Assembly: GCF_020510705.1 (NCBI RefSeq) | Contig: NZ_CP075184.1 | Coordinates: 1,550,001-1,614,000, forward strand | DNA: 64,000 nt | Reading direction: 5' to 3' | From: Acidovorax radicis | GTDB lineage: Bacteria > Pseudomonadota > Gammaproteobacteria > Burkholderiales > Burkholderiaceae_C | Shown: positions 17,529 to 28,040 of the stretch, in pieces | How positions within the stretch are numbered: the stretch's first letter is position 1 | Layout of the letters: each line of letters opens with the position of its first letter | Made by a program: the position numbers and the translations under genes | The notes under the pieces: model-generated | Told to the model about the DNA's origin: nothing | Seen by the model: only the letters and a program-made list of their open reading frames with translations | Databases searched by the model: none

Positions 17529-19622
17529 TCAAATCAGGCCAACAGCGACAAGAATCAAATCGATCAACTTGATACCGACGAAGGGCACAAGAAGACCTCC
17601 CAGGCCATAGATCGCGAGGTTGCGACGCAGTAGCGCTGCCGCGCCTACTGGGCGATAGCGCACACCTCGCAGGGCCAGGGGGATCAGGAAAACGATCACC
17701 AGCGCATTAAAGATCACGGCCGAGAGGATGGCAGACGATGGGCTTGCCAAATGCATCACGTTGAGAGCCGACAATTGCGGGTAGGTCGACACGAATATGG
17801 CAGGAATGATGGCGAAGTATTTCGCCACATCGTTCGCGATCGAAAAAGTCGTCAGGGATCCCCGGGTCATCAAAAGTGCCTTGCCCGTTTCGACAACCTC
17901 CAGAAGCTTGGTTGGGTTGGAGTCAAGGTCGACCATGTTGCCTGCTTCCTTGGCGGCCTGGGTTCCGCTACCCATTGCCACCGCAACGTCGGCCTGGGCC
18001 AGCGCAGGAGCATCGTTGGTGCCATCTCCGGTCATGGCGACCAGGCGCCCTTCGGACTGGTACTTGCGGATGAGTACCAGTTTGTCTTCCGGGGTTGCTT
18101 CGGCCAGAAAGTCATCGACTCCGGCTTCTGCAGCGATGTAGGCGGCGGTGAGTTTGTTATCACCCGTGATCATCACGGTACGGATACCCATGCGGCGCAG
18201 CTCAATGAAACGTTCCTTGATACCCGCCTTGACCACGTCCTTGAGCTCCACGACGCCCAAGACTTGATTGCCTTCAGTCACAACCAATGGCGTGCTTCCG
18301 CGTTGGGCCACCTGATCGGCAGCTGCGCCAACTTCTTTGGGCATTGCGCCACCCAAAGCCTCCACGTGCCGAGCAATCGCTTGCACCGCACCTTTGCGCA
18401 GCATAGTTACAGGCTTTCCCGAGCCGGCATCTGCAGGCACGTCAACACCACTCATGCGAGTTTGCGCAGTGAAGGGGACGAGCACCACGCCTTCGGGGTT
18501 CTTCTCGTCAGTGCCAGAGCGGCGAGCGAGTTCGACGATGCTGCGACCTTCAGGCGTCTCATCTGCGAGGGACGCCAGCAGTGCTGCGCGAGCCAGGCGG
18601 CCCGGAGTGACGCCCGGAGCAGGAAGGAACGCGCTGGCTTGGCGATTGCCGTGAGTGATCGTCCCGGTCTTGTCGAGCAACAACACATCCACGTCGCCTG
18701 CAGCTTCCACCGCGCGGCCAGACGTTGCGATGACGTTGGCCTGCATCATGCGGCTCATGCCTGCCACGCCCACCGCGGACAGCAGGCCACCGATCGTGGT
18801 GGGGATCAGGCATACCAGCAAGGCAACCAATGCGGTCAACGAAACCACAGTGCCCGCCTGCGATGCCTGGACGCTGAACAGCGAGAACGGCAACAGAGTG
18901 ACGGTGACGACAAGGAACACTATCGTCAACGCCACCAGCAAGATGGTCAGCGCCACCTCGTTGGGCGTCTTCTGGCGCTTGGCAGCTTCGACCATACCAA
19001 TCATCCGGTCCAGGAACGACTCGCCAGGATTCACGGAGATGCGCACCACCAGCCAGTCGGAAAGCACACGGGTACCTCCGGTGACCGCGGAGAAGTCACC
19101 ACCGGACTCACGCACCACAGGTGCCGATTCGCCGGTGATAGCGCTTTCGTCGACGGAGGCTACGCCCTCGATCACTTCGCCGTCCAAAGGAATGACGTCT
19201 CCGGTCTCCACCAGCACCACGTCGCCGCGGCGCAGATTGGTGGCCTGCTCAGGCAGGAAGGTGGAGCCATAGACTGGCTCCTTGAGCTTCTTGGCCCAGG
19301 TTTCCTTGCGCAACCCCCGCAGCGATGCGGCTTGCGCCTTGCTGCGACCTTCGGCCAGGGCTTCTGCGAAGTTCGCAAATAGAACAGTGAACCACAGCCA
19401 CACAGTGATCGCCAGCACGAACGCTGGCCGCATGCTCGCATCCTCAGGCGAATTGAGAGCATGCACCCACAGCAGTGTCGTGAAGATGCTGCCGATGTAG
19501 ACGATGAACATCACCGGGTTGCGCCACTGCACCATCGGACTGAGTTTGGCCAGGGCACCCCACAGCGCAGTTTTTATCAGCGCGGGATCCAGCAACGAAA
19601 TAGAAGATTTTTTACTAATCAT
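17529..19622 (-). CDS. kdpB: Potassium-transporting P-type ATPase subunit KdpB
   Basis: 697 aa ATP-hydrolysing subunit of the high-affinity potassium pump. The phosphorylated aspartate is Asp317 in DKTGTIT; the actuator TGES motif is at 164-167; [21 protein letters not shown] is the hinge motif. The helix-4 sequence [11 protein letters not shown] is KdpB-specific, and the Ser of TGES, a target of inhibitory phosphorylation in E. coli KdpB, is present. It lies 10 bp after kdpA and is complete. Confidence 0.97.
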   Translation of the reverse strand: MISKKSSISLLDPALIKTALWGALAKLSPMVQWRNPVMFIVYIGSIFTTLLWVHALNSPEDASMRPAFVLAITVWLWFTVLFANFAEALAEGRSKAQAASLRGLRKETWAKKLKEPVYGSTFLPEQATNLRRGDVVLVETGDVIPLDGEVIEGVASVDESAITGESAPVVRESGGDFSAVTGGTRVLSDWLVVRISVNPGESFLDRMIGMVEAAKRQKTPNEVALTILLVALTIVFLVVTVTLLPFSLFSVQASQAGTVVSLTALVALLVCLIPTTIGGLLSAVGVAGMSRMMQANVIATSGRAVEAAGDVDVLLLDKTGTITHGNRQASAFLPAPGVTPGRLARAALLASLADETPEGRSIVELARRSGTDEKNPEGVVLVPFTAQTRMSGVDVPADAGSGKPVTMLRKGAVQAIARHVEALGGAMPKEVGAAADQVAQRGSTPLVVTEGNQVLGVVELKDVVKAGIKERFIELRRMGIRTVMITGDNKLTAAYIAAEAGVDDFLAEATPEDKLVLIRKYQSEGRLVAMTGDGTNDAPALAQADVAVAMGSGTQAAKEAGNMVDLDSNPTKLLEVVETGKALLMTRGSLTTFSIANDVAKYFAIIPAIFVSTYPQLSALNVMHLASPSSAILSAVIFNALVIVFLIPLALRGVRYRPVGAAALLRRNLAIYGLGGLLVPFVGIKLIDLILVAVGLI

Positions 19623-19632
19623 CAGAAAACCC

Positions 19633-21438
19633 TCACTTTGCCCAGAGCATCAAATGCTCGATTACCGGGCCGAGAGCCAGGGAAGGCACGTAGTTGAGAA
19701 GACCTACAAGCAGCACGGTACCGATCAACAGGACCACAAACAGTGGCCCATGGGTGGGCATAGTGCCCGCGGTGACCGGCAGCCGTTTTTTGGCAGCCAA
19801 CGAACCGGCAATGGCCAGCACAGGCACGATCACACCGAAGCGTCCAAACCACATAGCTAAGGCAAGCAGTACGTTGTAGAACGGCGTGTTGGCGGATAAG
19901 CCAGCAAAGGCACTGCCGTTGTTATTACCAGCCGATGTCAGCGCGTACAGAATTTCGGAGAACCCGTGGGCGCCGGGGTTGGCAATACCCGCCTTGCCGG
20001 CACCCGCACTGACGGCGATGGCCGTACCGACCAGCACCAGAATCGGAGTCACCAAGATCGCGACGGAGGTGAGCTTCATTTCACGCACTTCGATCTTCTT
20101 GCCCAGGTACTCGGGCGTGCGACCAATCATGAGGCCTGCCATGAAGACCGCGAGGATGGCAAACACCAGCATCCCATACAGACCGGTACCTACGCCGCCG
20201 AAGACCACTTCGCCGAGTTGCATCAGTACCATCGGGACCATGCCTCCCAGGGGCGTGAATGAGTCGTGCATAGAGTTCACGGCGCCGCAAGACGCAGCTG
20301 TCGTGACCGCAGCAAAAAGTGCCGACGCGGTGATACCAAATCGAACTTCTTTGCCTTCCATGTTGCCGCCCGATTGCAAGGAGCTGGCTGCCTGGTTCAC
20401 TCCGAGTGACGTCCACTGAGGATTTCCTGCTTGCTCTGCAGAAACGACAGCGATGACAGCAACGACAAACAAGATCGTCATCGCAGCCAAGATCGCGATG
20501 CCTTGGCGCTTGTCGCCAACAACTCGCCCAAACGCGAAACACAGAGCAGCAGGGATCAAGAAGATCGCCAGCATCTGCACGAAGTTGGTCAGTGCTGTGG
20601 GATTCTCGTAGGGGTGTGCGGAATTGGCGTTGAAGAACCCGCCGCCATTCGTACCCAGCATCTTGATGGCCTCCTGAGAAGCCACGGGTCCCATCGCGAG
20701 TGTCTGGATCGTGGTGGTCTTGTCCTCCATGATCGGGGTCCCGTCAGCACCATTGACTGGCTGGCCTGCTTCATCAAGCTTAGGAATGGAGTAGGCCGTT
20801 GGCTCCAGCGTCGTAACGTCCTTGTAGGCGTCGAAGTTCTGGATGACACCTTGTCCGACCAGTACCACGGCGATCACAAAGGAGATCGGCACCAGGACCC
20901 AGGCCGTGATGCGCGTGACGTCGGTCCAAAAGTTTCCGACAAAGCCCTGGCCATCCGTGCGTCGCGCTGCAAAGCCACGGGCCAATGCAAACGCCACGGC
21001 GATGCCGGTTGCAGCCGAGAAGAAGTTCTGTACCGACAAGCCCAGCATCTGCGTGAGATAGCTCATGGTGGACTCACCGCCATAGCCCTGCCAATTGGTA
21101 TTGGTCACGAAACTCACCGCCGTATTGAACGAGGAGTCGGCGGTCACTGCCGCCATCCCCTGAGGGTTGAACGGCAGCAGGTGTTGAACGCGCTGCAGGC
21201 CATACACCACGAACGCTCCAATGGCGTTGAATGCGAGCAGTGCCAGCGCATAGGCACGCCAGTGCATCGACTGGTCCGGAGCTACGCCGGCCAACTTGTA
21301 CAGCGGCTTTTCGACAGCGTGCATCCACCTCGGAAGCCTGCCGTCGCACAACGCTGCAAGAAACTTACCAAGGGGCCATGCCAAGAGGCCCAGCACGGCC
21401 AGAAAGAGCCCAAGGAGGCCCCACGCAAAGGTGTCCAT
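19633..21438 (-). CDS. kdpA: Potassium-transporting ATPase subunit KdpA
   Basis: 601 aa channel-like subunit that binds and moves potassium. Ten or so membrane segments are visible. Selectivity-filter regions include [56 protein letters not shown] and [12 protein letters not shown]. This is typical of the SKT superfamily and complete. The start lies one base after the kdpF stop. Confidence 0.97.
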   Translation of the reverse strand: MDTFAWGLLGLFLAVLGLLAWPLGKFLAALCDGRLPRWMHAVEKPLYKLAGVAPDQSMHWRAYALALLAFNAIGAFVVYGLQRVQHLLPFNPQGMAAVTADSSFNTAVSFVTNTNWQGYGGESTMSYLTQMLGLSVQNFFSAATGIAVAFALARGFAARRTDGQGFVGNFWTDVTRITAWVLVPISFVIAVVLVGQGVIQNFDAYKDVTTLEPTAYSIPKLDEAGQPVNGADGTPIMEDKTTTIQTLAMGPVASQEAIKMLGTNGGGFFNANSAHPYENPTALTNFVQMLAIFLIPAALCFAFGRVVGDKRQGIAILAAMTILFVVAVIAVVSAEQAGNPQWTSLGVNQAASSLQSGGNMEGKEVRFGITASALFAAVTTAASCGAVNSMHDSFTPLGGMVPMVLMQLGEVVFGGVGTGLYGMLVFAILAVFMAGLMIGRTPEYLGKKIEVREMKLTSVAILVTPILVLVGTAIAVSAGAGKAGIANPGAHGFSEILYALTSAGNNNGSAFAGLSANTPFYNVLLALAMWFGRFGVIVPVLAIAGSLAAKKRLPVTAGTMPTHGPLFVVLLIGTVLLVGLLNYVPSLALGPVIEHLMLWAK

Positions 21439-21439
21439 A

Positions 21440-21538
21440 TCAGAACTCCTCCGCGCAGATCAGCGCGAACACGAGGTAGGCCAGCAAGGCGATGGCCACG
21501 AGTGCCCCAAAGCCATAAAGAACTTCTACGCCAATCAT
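21440..21538 (-). CDS. kdpF: Small subunit KdpF
   Basis: 32 aa, one membrane helix ([20 protein letters not shown]) ending in CAEEF, the usual KdpF form that stabilises the Kdp complex. It sits directly before kdpA, and its ATG overlaps the TGA of a further small peptide gene (ATGA). Confidence 0.85.
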   Translation of the reverse strand: MIGVEVLYGFGALVAIALLAYLVFALICAEEF

Positions 21539-21639
21539 GCTCGTTCCCCCTTGGTCGGGCCAAACTTGCCCAGCAGAACCACGGCCTCTGCCATGACTAT
21601 CCACATTGCCGCAATTGCAGCGATCCATACGACGTCCAT
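21535..21639 (-). CDS. 34-aa membrane peptide at the head of the kdp operon
   Basis: The peptide has one hydrophobic span (VVWIAAIAAMWIVMAEAVVLL) and the tail [11 protein letters not shown]. It has an AGGAG Shine-Dalgarno 8 bases before the ATG, and its stop overlaps kdpF (ATGA). It is not KdpF, which follows separately. It may be a leader peptide for coupling or an extra Kdp subunit. I know no name for it. Confidence 0.6.
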   Translation of the reverse strand: MDVVWIAAIAAMWIVMAEAVVLLGKFGPTKGERA

Positions 21640-21717
21640 CGACAACTCCTGCATCAAAACGTGTGTTTGATTCTCAAGATGTCGCCGTAAAAAGTGTGCA
21701 CAGACTGCTGCGAGGAG

Positions 21718-21739
21718 CGTAAAAATTCCGTAAAAATTC
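21718..21739 (-). promoter_or_regulatory. Tandem 11-bp repeat upstream of kdp, candidate KdpE operator
   Basis: Two perfect adjacent copies of CGTAAAAATTC lie 79-100 bp before the first kdp small ORF, with a third partial CGTAAAAA near 21685. One-turn-spaced direct AT-rich repeats upstream of kdp fit an OmpR-type operator. A similar CGTAAAAAC sits beyond kdpE at about 13303. Assignment to KdpE is inference. Confidence 0.45.
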
Positions 21740-21871
21740 TGATCGGATAGTGGTCTGAAAAATCGGCAGGAGTAGTTGTACAGACCAAATGAAGCACCGC
21801 TCAGAATGACTAGCGAGCCGTGGGCTTGATGTGTTGTGGATCGACCGCAGGGTCTTTTACGCGAGTACTGC

Positions 21872-22846
21872 CTATAACCAGCCAGCCTTGCGGAAGCGAT
21901 AGTAGAGATAGCAACAAGTGGTGGCGATGAGTGTGATCGCACCCGCATACCCGTAGCGCCATTTGAGCTCTGGCATGTGTTCAAAATTCATGCCCCAGAT
22001 TCCCGCGAACGCGGTGCAGACGGCAAACAAACTGGCCCATGCCGCCAAACGCTTGACCACCTCCCCATCCTCTATGGTGACCATGGACAGATTGACATGT
22101 ATCGCCGTCCCGATCGTATCGCGAATGGAGTCGATGGAGGTATTGATTCGGCTAAGGTGGTCCACCACATCTCGGAAGTACTCCTCAGATCCCGCACAGA
22201 TTTGAGGCACCCGGCCGCCATGTAGTTTGGTTGCCCCCTCCAACAATGGAGCCACTGCGTGCTTGAGCAGGGTAAGGCGCTGCTTGAGTTCATAGAGCCG
22301 GCGGATACTGGCTCTTGCTGCGCCCTTAGTGAAAATCTGTTGCTCGATCGTTTCAAGTTCCACCTCGAGGGCATCGATGATCGGGAAGTAACGGTCAACT
22401 ACCGCGTCCATCAGCGCATAGAGAACGAATCCTGGTCCATTACGCAAGAGTCCAGGCTCTCTCTCGCAACGTTCTCGCACGTCCACAAAGCCTCGCTTAC
22501 TGCGATTGCGTACCGACACCACATAGTTCTTGCCCACGAACACGTTGAGTTCACCTAGGCTCGTAACGGACTCATTGCCCTCACTCGACTCCAAGAGGTG
22601 GAGTACAACAAAAAGAGAGGACCCGTATTCCTCGACCTTTGGTCTCTGATGACCATGGCGGGCATCCTCCACCGCCAACGGATGGAGTCCGAATTCAGTT
22701 TGCAACTCGTCAAGCTCCTCCGTGGCGGCGTCATGCAGTGCCACCCACACGAAGCACCCAGGAAGCAATATGTGCTCACTAATCTCGCTGACAGGAATAT
22801 CGGCAAGCTTGGTGCCACCCTCGTACACAACGCAGTTGATCAACAT
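21872..22846 (-). CDS. corA: CorA-family magnesium/cobalt transporter
   Basis: 324 aa. A large cytoplasmic N-terminal funnel, with a long helix around ALEVELETIEQQIFTKG, is followed by two C-terminal membrane helices. The loop between them carries the signature GMN (IWGMNFEHMPEL); the usual YGMNF reads WGMNF here. The C-terminus ends in basic residues (YYRFRKAGWL). CorA pentamers carry Mg2+, Co2+ or Ni2+. It lies upstream of the kdp operon on the same strand with a 230-bp gap, so it is probably a separate transcript. Confidence 0.9.
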   Translation of the reverse strand: MLINCVVYEGGTKLADIPVSEISEHILLPGCFVWVALHDAATEELDELQTEFGLHPLAVEDARHGHQRPKVEEYGSSLFVVLHLLESSEGNESVTSLGELNVFVGKNYVVSVRNRSKRGFVDVRERCEREPGLLRNGPGFVLYALMDAVVDRYFPIIDALEVELETIEQQIFTKGAARASIRRLYELKQRLTLLKHAVAPLLEGATKLHGGRVPQICAGSEEYFRDVVDHLSRINTSIDSIRDTIGTAIHVNLSMVTIEDGEVVKRLAAWASLFAVCTAFAGIWGMNFEHMPELKWRYGYAGAITLIATTCCYLYYRFRKAGWL

Positions 22847-23028
22847 CGCAGCACCTCAAGCAAAACAAAATGCTGGCGATGTTGCCAGTGCGTAACTGCG
22901 GGTTGTTGGAGAACTGTAGCGTCTGTCGGGTCGCGGCAACATTTACGGCTCTGCCTGCATTCTTTACGAACTTTATACGCTCGTTTTTTTACGCTCAAGC
23001 CTTCGCTCGTTTTTGCAAGATTGATCTC

Positions 23029-23739
23029 ATGACATTCTCTTATTCCAAAGTGCTTTCCACTGCGTTTTTCGCAGCTCTTCCCCTGCTGGCCAGCGCCCAG
23101 CTCACTGGCAACATCAGCCTGACCACGAACTACAAGTTCCGTGGCCAGGACCAGGATACTTCCAAGGTCAAGACCGTCAAGCCAGCGATTCAAGGCGGGT
23201 TTGACTATGCCTTCGGAGAGTCCGGCTGGTACGTGGGCAACTGGAACTCCAGCGTGGACTGGCTGTCGGGCAATTCCATCGAGTCCGATCTGTATGGCGG
23301 CTACAAATTCAAGGCGGGTGGGGCGGATCTGGATGTCGGTCTGCTGACGTACATCTACCCCGGCAACAGCAACGGCAACACCACCGAGGCCTATGGCGCA
23401 GCCACCTTCGGCCCCGTGACCGCCAAGTATTCGCACACGTTGTCCAAAGACTACTTCGCCTACGCGGGGCCAGGCTTCAAGGGGCGCAACACAGGCTATC
23501 TGAACTTTGCGTTTGCGCAGGAAGTGGCGCCCAGCATCACGCTGAAGGCCTCGGTGGGTTTCACCCGGTTTGCGAGTGACATCACCGCGCCGAATTACAT
23601 GGATTACAGCGTGGGCGCGGCCTATGACTTCGGCTCGGGCCTGTCGCTGGGTGGTGCCGTTGTGGGCGCCAACAAGAAGGACTTTTTCGGTCCTGTCAAC
23701 AAATCTCGCGTGATCGTCACGCTAATAAAGGCACTTTAA
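23029..23739 (+). CDS. TorF-family putative outer-membrane porin
   Basis: 236 aa. A signal peptide (about 1-23, ending ALPLLASAQ) is followed by an all-beta sequence starting LTGNISLTTNYKFRGQDQD, the signature of the TIGR02001/TorF family. Alternating beta strands run to the C-terminus. The transport substrate is unknown. The ATG at 23029 is chosen because the signal peptide begins there; the longer upstream frame has no such feature. It is divergent from corA with about 180 bp between them. Confidence 0.85.
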   Translation: MTFSYSKVLSTAFFAALPLLASAQLTGNISLTTNYKFRGQDQDTSKVKTVKPAIQGGFDYAFGESGWYVGNWNSSVDWLSGNSIESDLYGGYKFKAGGADLDVGLLTYIYPGNSNGNTTEAYGAATFGPVTAKYSHTLSKDYFAYAGPGFKGRNTGYLNFAFAQEVAPSITLKASVGFTRFASDITAPNYMDYSVGAAYDFGSGLSLGGAVVGANKKDFFGPVNKSRVIVTLIKAL

Positions 23740-23963
23740 AGGTCAGCAGGCAGCGATTTGCCGATCACCTGGGAGCAAGCATCGCAGAATGATCGCTCGC
23801 ACACCACTTGCATTGCACGAAAAACCGGGCATCCAGGGTAGGCGATGCCCATGTGATCGCCAAATACGCGCCCCCGATAGTCACCAGATGCGCCACTTAC
23901 AGAAGGGACGCCGCAATCGTGAATGAAGAACTCCAAAAGTTTGGGTCCCAAAGATCGCGTCAA
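23736..23963 (-). CDS. Doubtful 75-aa ORF overlapping the kup stop
   Basis: The frame starts at a TTG overlapping the kup TGA and ends over the last base pairs of the porin gene. It encodes five cysteines, including CERSFCDAC, and a Gly-rich middle ([16 protein letters not shown]). No family is recognised. It may be a chance frame or the end of a decayed gene; it is kept only because kup has no other downstream gene. Confidence 0.2.
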   Translation of the reverse strand: MTRSLGPKLLEFFIHDCGVPSVSGASGDYRGRVFGDHMGIAYPGCPVFRAMQVVCERSFCDACSQVIGKSLPADL

Positions 23964-25834
23964 ATTTGTACACGCGTCCCCAACTCCACCACACCGTTGT
24001 GCGGAAGCCTTAAGAAATCCCCGACGCTGCTGGCATTACGCGCCATTGTGGCAAACAGCGTCTCGCGCCAGTGAGCCATTCCTGCTCCGCGTGTTGGGAT
24101 CACGATCTCCCGGCTCAGGAAATAGGAGAGCGCGGATTCATCGATCAACAGACCCTTTTGCTGGCATAAGCGAAGCGCACGCGGTACGTCGGGCTCATCC
24201 TTGAAGCCGAAGTTCACCTGGACACGCCAGAAGCCTTCCACCAAAGGCTCCACTTGCAGTCGCTCTTGTTCGGATACCCACGGCACCTCATGGAAGCGCA
24301 CGGTCAGGATCACGTTTTTCTCGTGCAGCACCTGATAGTGCTTGAGGTTGTGCAGCAGCGCCTGGGGCACCGTGTCAGGGTTGGCGACGGCATAGATTGC
24401 AGTCCTGGATGTGCGTCGCACATACTCATCGTCAACCAACTGCTTGATGAAAGGCAACAACTCAGGGTCGTCGCGTCGAATCTGCTCGATCAGTAATTCA
24501 CGGCCACGTCGCCAAGTCGCCATCACCGCGAAGATGGCGATGCCCAAGACGATAGGGAACCACCCTCCCTGCCAAAACTTGAGAGCGCAAGAAATCACCA
24601 GTACGGCATCTACCAACAAGAAGGCGCCCGTCGCTGCCAAGGCGACGGGTAGCGGATAACCCCAGGCATTCCGAACTACGAAGAAAGTCAGCAAGGTGGT
24701 GATAAGCATCGTGACCGTGACTGCGATGCCATAGGCAGATGCCAATGCCGAAGAACTTCCGAAACCCACCATTGCCAGCAGCACAGCAATCATCACCGCC
24801 CAGTTAACGAGAGGAACATAGATCTGCCCGACCTCGTTTTCTGAAGTGTGCAAAATTCGCATGCGTGGAAGCAGTCCCAACTGAACCGCCTGTTTTGTCA
24901 ACGAGTATGCGCCGGAGATTGTGGCCTGTGAAGCGATTACCGAAGCCAAGGTCGCAAGCACCACGGCAGGAATCAACCAGTACGGAGGGAAGAGCCGGAA
25001 GAACGGGTTCTCGAGCGCGTTGGCATCGCTCATGAGCAGGGCCCCCTGTCCCATATAGTTCAACGACAGCGAGGGAAGAACAAAGGTGCTCCAAGCCAGT
25101 CGAATTGGTTTCTTGCCGAAATGCCCCATGTCCGCATACAACGCCTCGGCACCGGTCAGCGCCAAGACGATCGATCCCATGACTACAAACAAGTGCCACC
25201 CACGCGCCTGCACGAATTCAATCGCTCGAAGCGGATTAAGGGCGGCCAGGATGGCTGGATTCTGAACAATCTGCGCCACGCCGGTGATGGCCAGGACCGC
25301 AAACCAGACGATAACAATCGGGCCGAACAGCTTGCCGACGACAGCGGTGCCATAACGCTGCCCCAGGAACAGCCCGATGATCACAGCAGTGGAAATGGGC
25401 AGCACATAGGGTTTGAGTGCGGGGGTAATTGTCTCCAAGCCCTCAACGGCACTCAGGACGGATATGGCAGGAGTGATAACAGCGTCCCCGTAGAAGAGCG
25501 CAGCACCAAGTACCCCGACGAGCAAAAGAAGCGTATGGCGCCTGGGCGTACTCCCTGCAGCCTTGGCAGCGAGTGCAGTCAGTGCCATGATCCCACCTTC
25601 ACCCCGGTTGTTGGCGCGCAGGATCAACACCACGTACTTGAGCGTCACCACAATCATCAGAGCCCACAGGATGGTTGAGACCGCCCCAACAATATTCGCA
25701 GCGTCAATCGCGAGCGAATGGGCGGGGTTGAAAACCTCTTTCATCGTGTAGAGAGGGCTCGTGCCGATATCGCCATAGACGACCCCCAGCGCACTGAGTG
25801 TGAGAATTCCCAGGCCTTGCCGAGGTGGTTGCAT
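23960..25834 (-). CDS. kup: Low-affinity potassium transporter Kup
   Basis: 624 aa. The N-terminus [20 protein letters not shown] is diagnostic of the KUP/HAK/KT family of proton-potassium symporters. About twelve membrane helices cover residues 10-430, with conserved blocks [32 protein letters not shown] and [21 protein letters not shown] soluble C-terminal domain follows. Complete. With kdpFABC it gives this island both low- and high-affinity potassium uptake. Confidence 0.95.
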   Translation of the reverse strand: MQPPRQGLGILTLSALGVVYGDIGTSPLYTMKEVFNPAHSLAIDAANIVGAVSTILWALMIVVTLKYVVLILRANNRGEGGIMALTALAAKAAGSTPRRHTLLLLVGVLGAALFYGDAVITPAISVLSAVEGLETITPALKPYVLPISTAVIIGLFLGQRYGTAVVGKLFGPIVIVWFAVLAITGVAQIVQNPAILAALNPLRAIEFVQARGWHLFVVMGSIVLALTGAEALYADMGHFGKKPIRLAWSTFVLPSLSLNYMGQGALLMSDANALENPFFRLFPPYWLIPAVVLATLASVIASQATISGAYSLTKQAVQLGLLPRMRILHTSENEVGQIYVPLVNWAVMIAVLLAMVGFGSSSALASAYGIAVTVTMLITTLLTFFVVRNAWGYPLPVALAATGAFLLVDAVLVISCALKFWQGGWFPIVLGIAIFAVMATWRRGRELLIEQIRRDDPELLPFIKQLVDDEYVRRTSRTAIYAVANPDTVPQALLHNLKHYQVLHEKNVILTVRFHEVPWVSEQERLQVEPLVEGFWRVQVNFGFKDEPDVPRALRLCQQKGLLIDESALSYFLSREIVIPTRGAGMAHWRETLFATMARNASSVGDFLRLPHNGVVELGTRVQI

Positions 25835-26097
25835 TCTGTACTTCCTTTTTGATCACGAAGGCGTAGATGCCTTAACTGATCATGTTTCGATGAACTTGCG
25901 TGCAACGTGGACAGCAACGCCTTATGGTGCCCTCACCCCGAGTATCAGGCAAGTGACTTGGGCTCGAATCTTAAATCCCTGCAAGCGATTTCAGTGTCTG
26001 AGACGATCTAGTTGAGCAAAAGGCCGTAGCGCCTAAAGCTTGAGCTGCCGTAGCCGAGGGCTGAATTCAAGTGCATGGCCGAGCAGCGCGAAATCCT
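25835..26097. promoter_or_regulatory. Upstream region of kup
   Basis: This 263-bp gap has no credible gene. It precedes kup on the minus strand and presumably holds its promoter; the Shine-Dalgarno AAAAAGGAAG is visible just before the kup ATG (25835-25846). The far end borders IS5 remnant DNA. Confidence 0.4.
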
Positions 26098-26924
26098 TTA
26101 AGGCTACGCTGAACAAGCCGTCGTGATTTGCCGTGCGGCACTGGAGACGCAGTTTTTCGGACGTTTTGGCTCCTCGTGCTACCCATTTGGGCAGTTCGCG
26201 CGGCCTTGAGGCCCAATTCCCGCCGTTACGGACGCACCCATCCCAGCATTTGCCCCCGGCACAGGTAGATGTTGACCAGCGCCAAGGCCGTGAATGCGCG
26301 CGTGGCGTTCTTTTGCAGCCCGCGGTAGCGCACCCTGTTGAATCCCCACAGGCGCTTGACCACCGCAAAGATATGCTCGACCCGAGCACGCACCCGTGAC
26401 TTGTTGCGGTTCTTGGCTCGCTGTACTTCGTCCACCTCACCCGCACGGCGGGTACGCTGGTTGGTGAAGTCCTTGGCCCTGGGTGCCTTGCTCGCTATCA
26501 GTGCTTTCTGGTTGGCATAGGCCGAGTCGCCATAGACTCGCTGTTCGTTGCCGTGCAGCAAATCAGGCAGTGGATGTTTGTCATGTACGTTGGCCGCCGT
26601 GACCACCGCACTGTGGGTCAGCCCGGTTTGGCTATCCACGCCAATGTGCAACTTCATGCCGAAATACCACTGCTGGCCCTTCTTGGTTTGGTGCATTTCG
26701 GGGTCTCGGGCCTTGTCGGCGTTCTTGGTGGAGCTGGGCGCGCCGATGATGGTGGCGTCCACGATGGTGCCGGTGTTGACCTTGATGCCGCGAGCCTGCA
26801 ACTCCTTGCCCACACGCGCAAACAGCGCTTCACCCAATTTGTTGTCATTGAGCAGGTGGCGGAACTTGAGCATCGTGGTGGCGTCGGGGACTGGCTCACA
26901 TCCCAGGTCAATGCCCACAAAGCG
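26098..26924 (-). pseudogene. IS5-family transposase, N-terminus lost
   Basis: The coding remnant is 26226-26924 on the minus strand; 26098-26225 is its non-coding end with AAGGCTACGCTGAACAAGCC as probable terminal repeat. About 230 codons remain from RFVGIDLGCEPVPDATTMLKFRH to the end. The DDE residues survive in TIVDATIIGAP, YGDSAYANQ and the VEHIFAVVKRLWG helix. The usual 70-90 N-terminal residues are missing: at 26924 the frame passes into an IS30-type end and then into an MFS gene, giving a chimeric frame of 379 codons that is not a working protein. Confidence 0.75.
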
Positions 26925-27060
26925 GGGCAGATTCAACCGGTCGATGCAACACACTAACCACCGCGTAGGCGCAAGGAGTGTTGCAGATGAAACAGCGACC
27001 AAGAATCTACTATTCAGATACCCAGAAGGCGCTGATGTGGGAGCGCTGGAAGCAAGGCTG
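26925..27060 (+). mobile_element. IS30-family element, left-end fragment
   Basis: An end resembling IS30 terminal repeats (AGATTCAACCGGTCGATGCA) is followed by a good Shine-Dalgarno (AAGGAG) and an ATG at 26987. This opens MKQRPRIYYSDTQKALMWER, the usual N-terminus of IS30-like transposases. Only 24 codons remain before foreign sequence. It interrupts the IS5 transposase. Confidence 0.65.
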
Positions 27061-27365
27061 AGCACCAGCATGCACATCGCGCTGACAGCATCGGCCGCGA
27101 TCATCAGGAGCCGACGGCTGTAGCGATCAGCCAAAATGCCGCCGATAGGTGACAGCAATGCCTGCGGCAGCAAGGCTGCCATCCCGGCCGTCGCCAGGGC
27201 CGAGAGGCTGCCGGTGGTATCGGTGATCCACCAGAGCAGCACGAATTGGGTCAGCGCAGAGCCCACCAGCGAAAGTGCCTGCCCGCTGAAAACCGTCCAA
27301 AAGCGCAGCTGCCACCTCGCTCCGACACCTGGTCCTGCCTCAGGGCGTGCGATCTGCGCCGACAT
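27057..27365 (-). pseudogene. MFS transporter, N-terminal fragment
   Basis: About 103 codons remain. After a polar N-terminus come two to three membrane segments (LRFWTVFSGQALSLVGSAL; LATAGMAALLPQALLSPIGG) and the MFS motif A-like loop GGILADRYSRRLLMIAAD, followed by the third helix. The rest is lost at the IS30 junction near 27060. It resembles the drug-exporter branch of MFS proteins. The start overlaps the end of the outer-membrane efflux fragment, so the two were one operon. Confidence 0.7.
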
Positions 27366-27820
27366 CTGTGTCCTTCAGGCCTCCGCCCAACGCCTTGTAA
27401 AGCGCCACCGCGCTACCGAACTCACTGCGCCGCAGATCCAACTGAGTCTGCCGGGCCGCATACAGCTGGCGCTGCGCATCGAGCAATTCCAGCCGACCCT
27501 CGGCTCCAGCGCGATAGCGCAAGCTGGACAGTTCGGCACGACGCTCAGCGCTCGCTACCGCACGGGTCTGCGCCTCAATCTGCCTGGCGTAGGTCTCACG
27601 CCCAGCCAGCCCATCAGCCACTTCCCGGAAGGCGGTCTGGATGGCCCGCTCATACTCGGCCACGGCGCTGGATTTGCGCACTTCGGCAAGCCGCAGCTCC
27701 GACCGCAGCCGACCACCCGAGAACAGCGGAACGGTGAGCTGCGGTGCGAAGCTCCACGCGCGCTGACCACCATCGAACAGTCCGCTCATCGCAGGGCTGG
27801 CATATCCAACCCGTGACGAT
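27340..27820 (-). pseudogene. Outer-membrane efflux protein (NodT/OprM type), C-terminal fragment
   Basis: About 160 codons of the C-terminal repeat of a TolC-like channel: AWSFAPQLTVPLFSGGRLRSEL, then YERAIQTAFREVADGLAG, RRAELSSLRYRAGAEGRLELLDAQRQLY and LYKALGGG. The normal N-terminal half (lipoprotein signal and first repeat) is gone; an IS3-type remnant abuts at about 27822. It overlaps the MFS fragment by 26 bp. Confidence 0.75.
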
Positions 27821-27823
27821 GCG

Positions 27824-27964
27824 AGGTCAGACGTGTTTGACTACATTGAGGGTTTCTACAATCGCGTTCGCAGGCACAGCCATCTCGACCAGTTGAGCCC
27901 GATGGCATTTGAACAACTCCGAAACGGAAGTTGAAATATGTCTACGGAACCGGGTGGAAGTCCA
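27824..27964 (+). mobile_element. IS3-family transposase tail with terminal repeat
   Basis: A plus-strand frame at 27824-27934 encodes SDVFDYIEGFYNRVRRHSHL and ends SPMAFEQLRNGS, the usual C-terminus of IS3/IS51-group OrfB proteins. Five bases after its stop, TGTCTACGGAACCGGGTGGA (27939 onward, to GTCCA at 27964) has the form of a right terminal repeat. The rest of the element is absent. It cuts the efflux gene. Confidence 0.65.
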
Positions 27965-28040
27965 AAAAGGATTGGTTTGGCAGATAGGTGGTTTCAACAC
28001 CACAGTGTCAGACATGGTGACCGGAACACAGAGCCGTGTT

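Noticed and set aside
17751..19382. 543-codon open frame antisense to kdpB
   Set aside because: It lies wholly opposite a clear P-type ATPase gene, has a His/Arg/Gln-rich composition typical of GC-rich shadow frames, and shows no motif.
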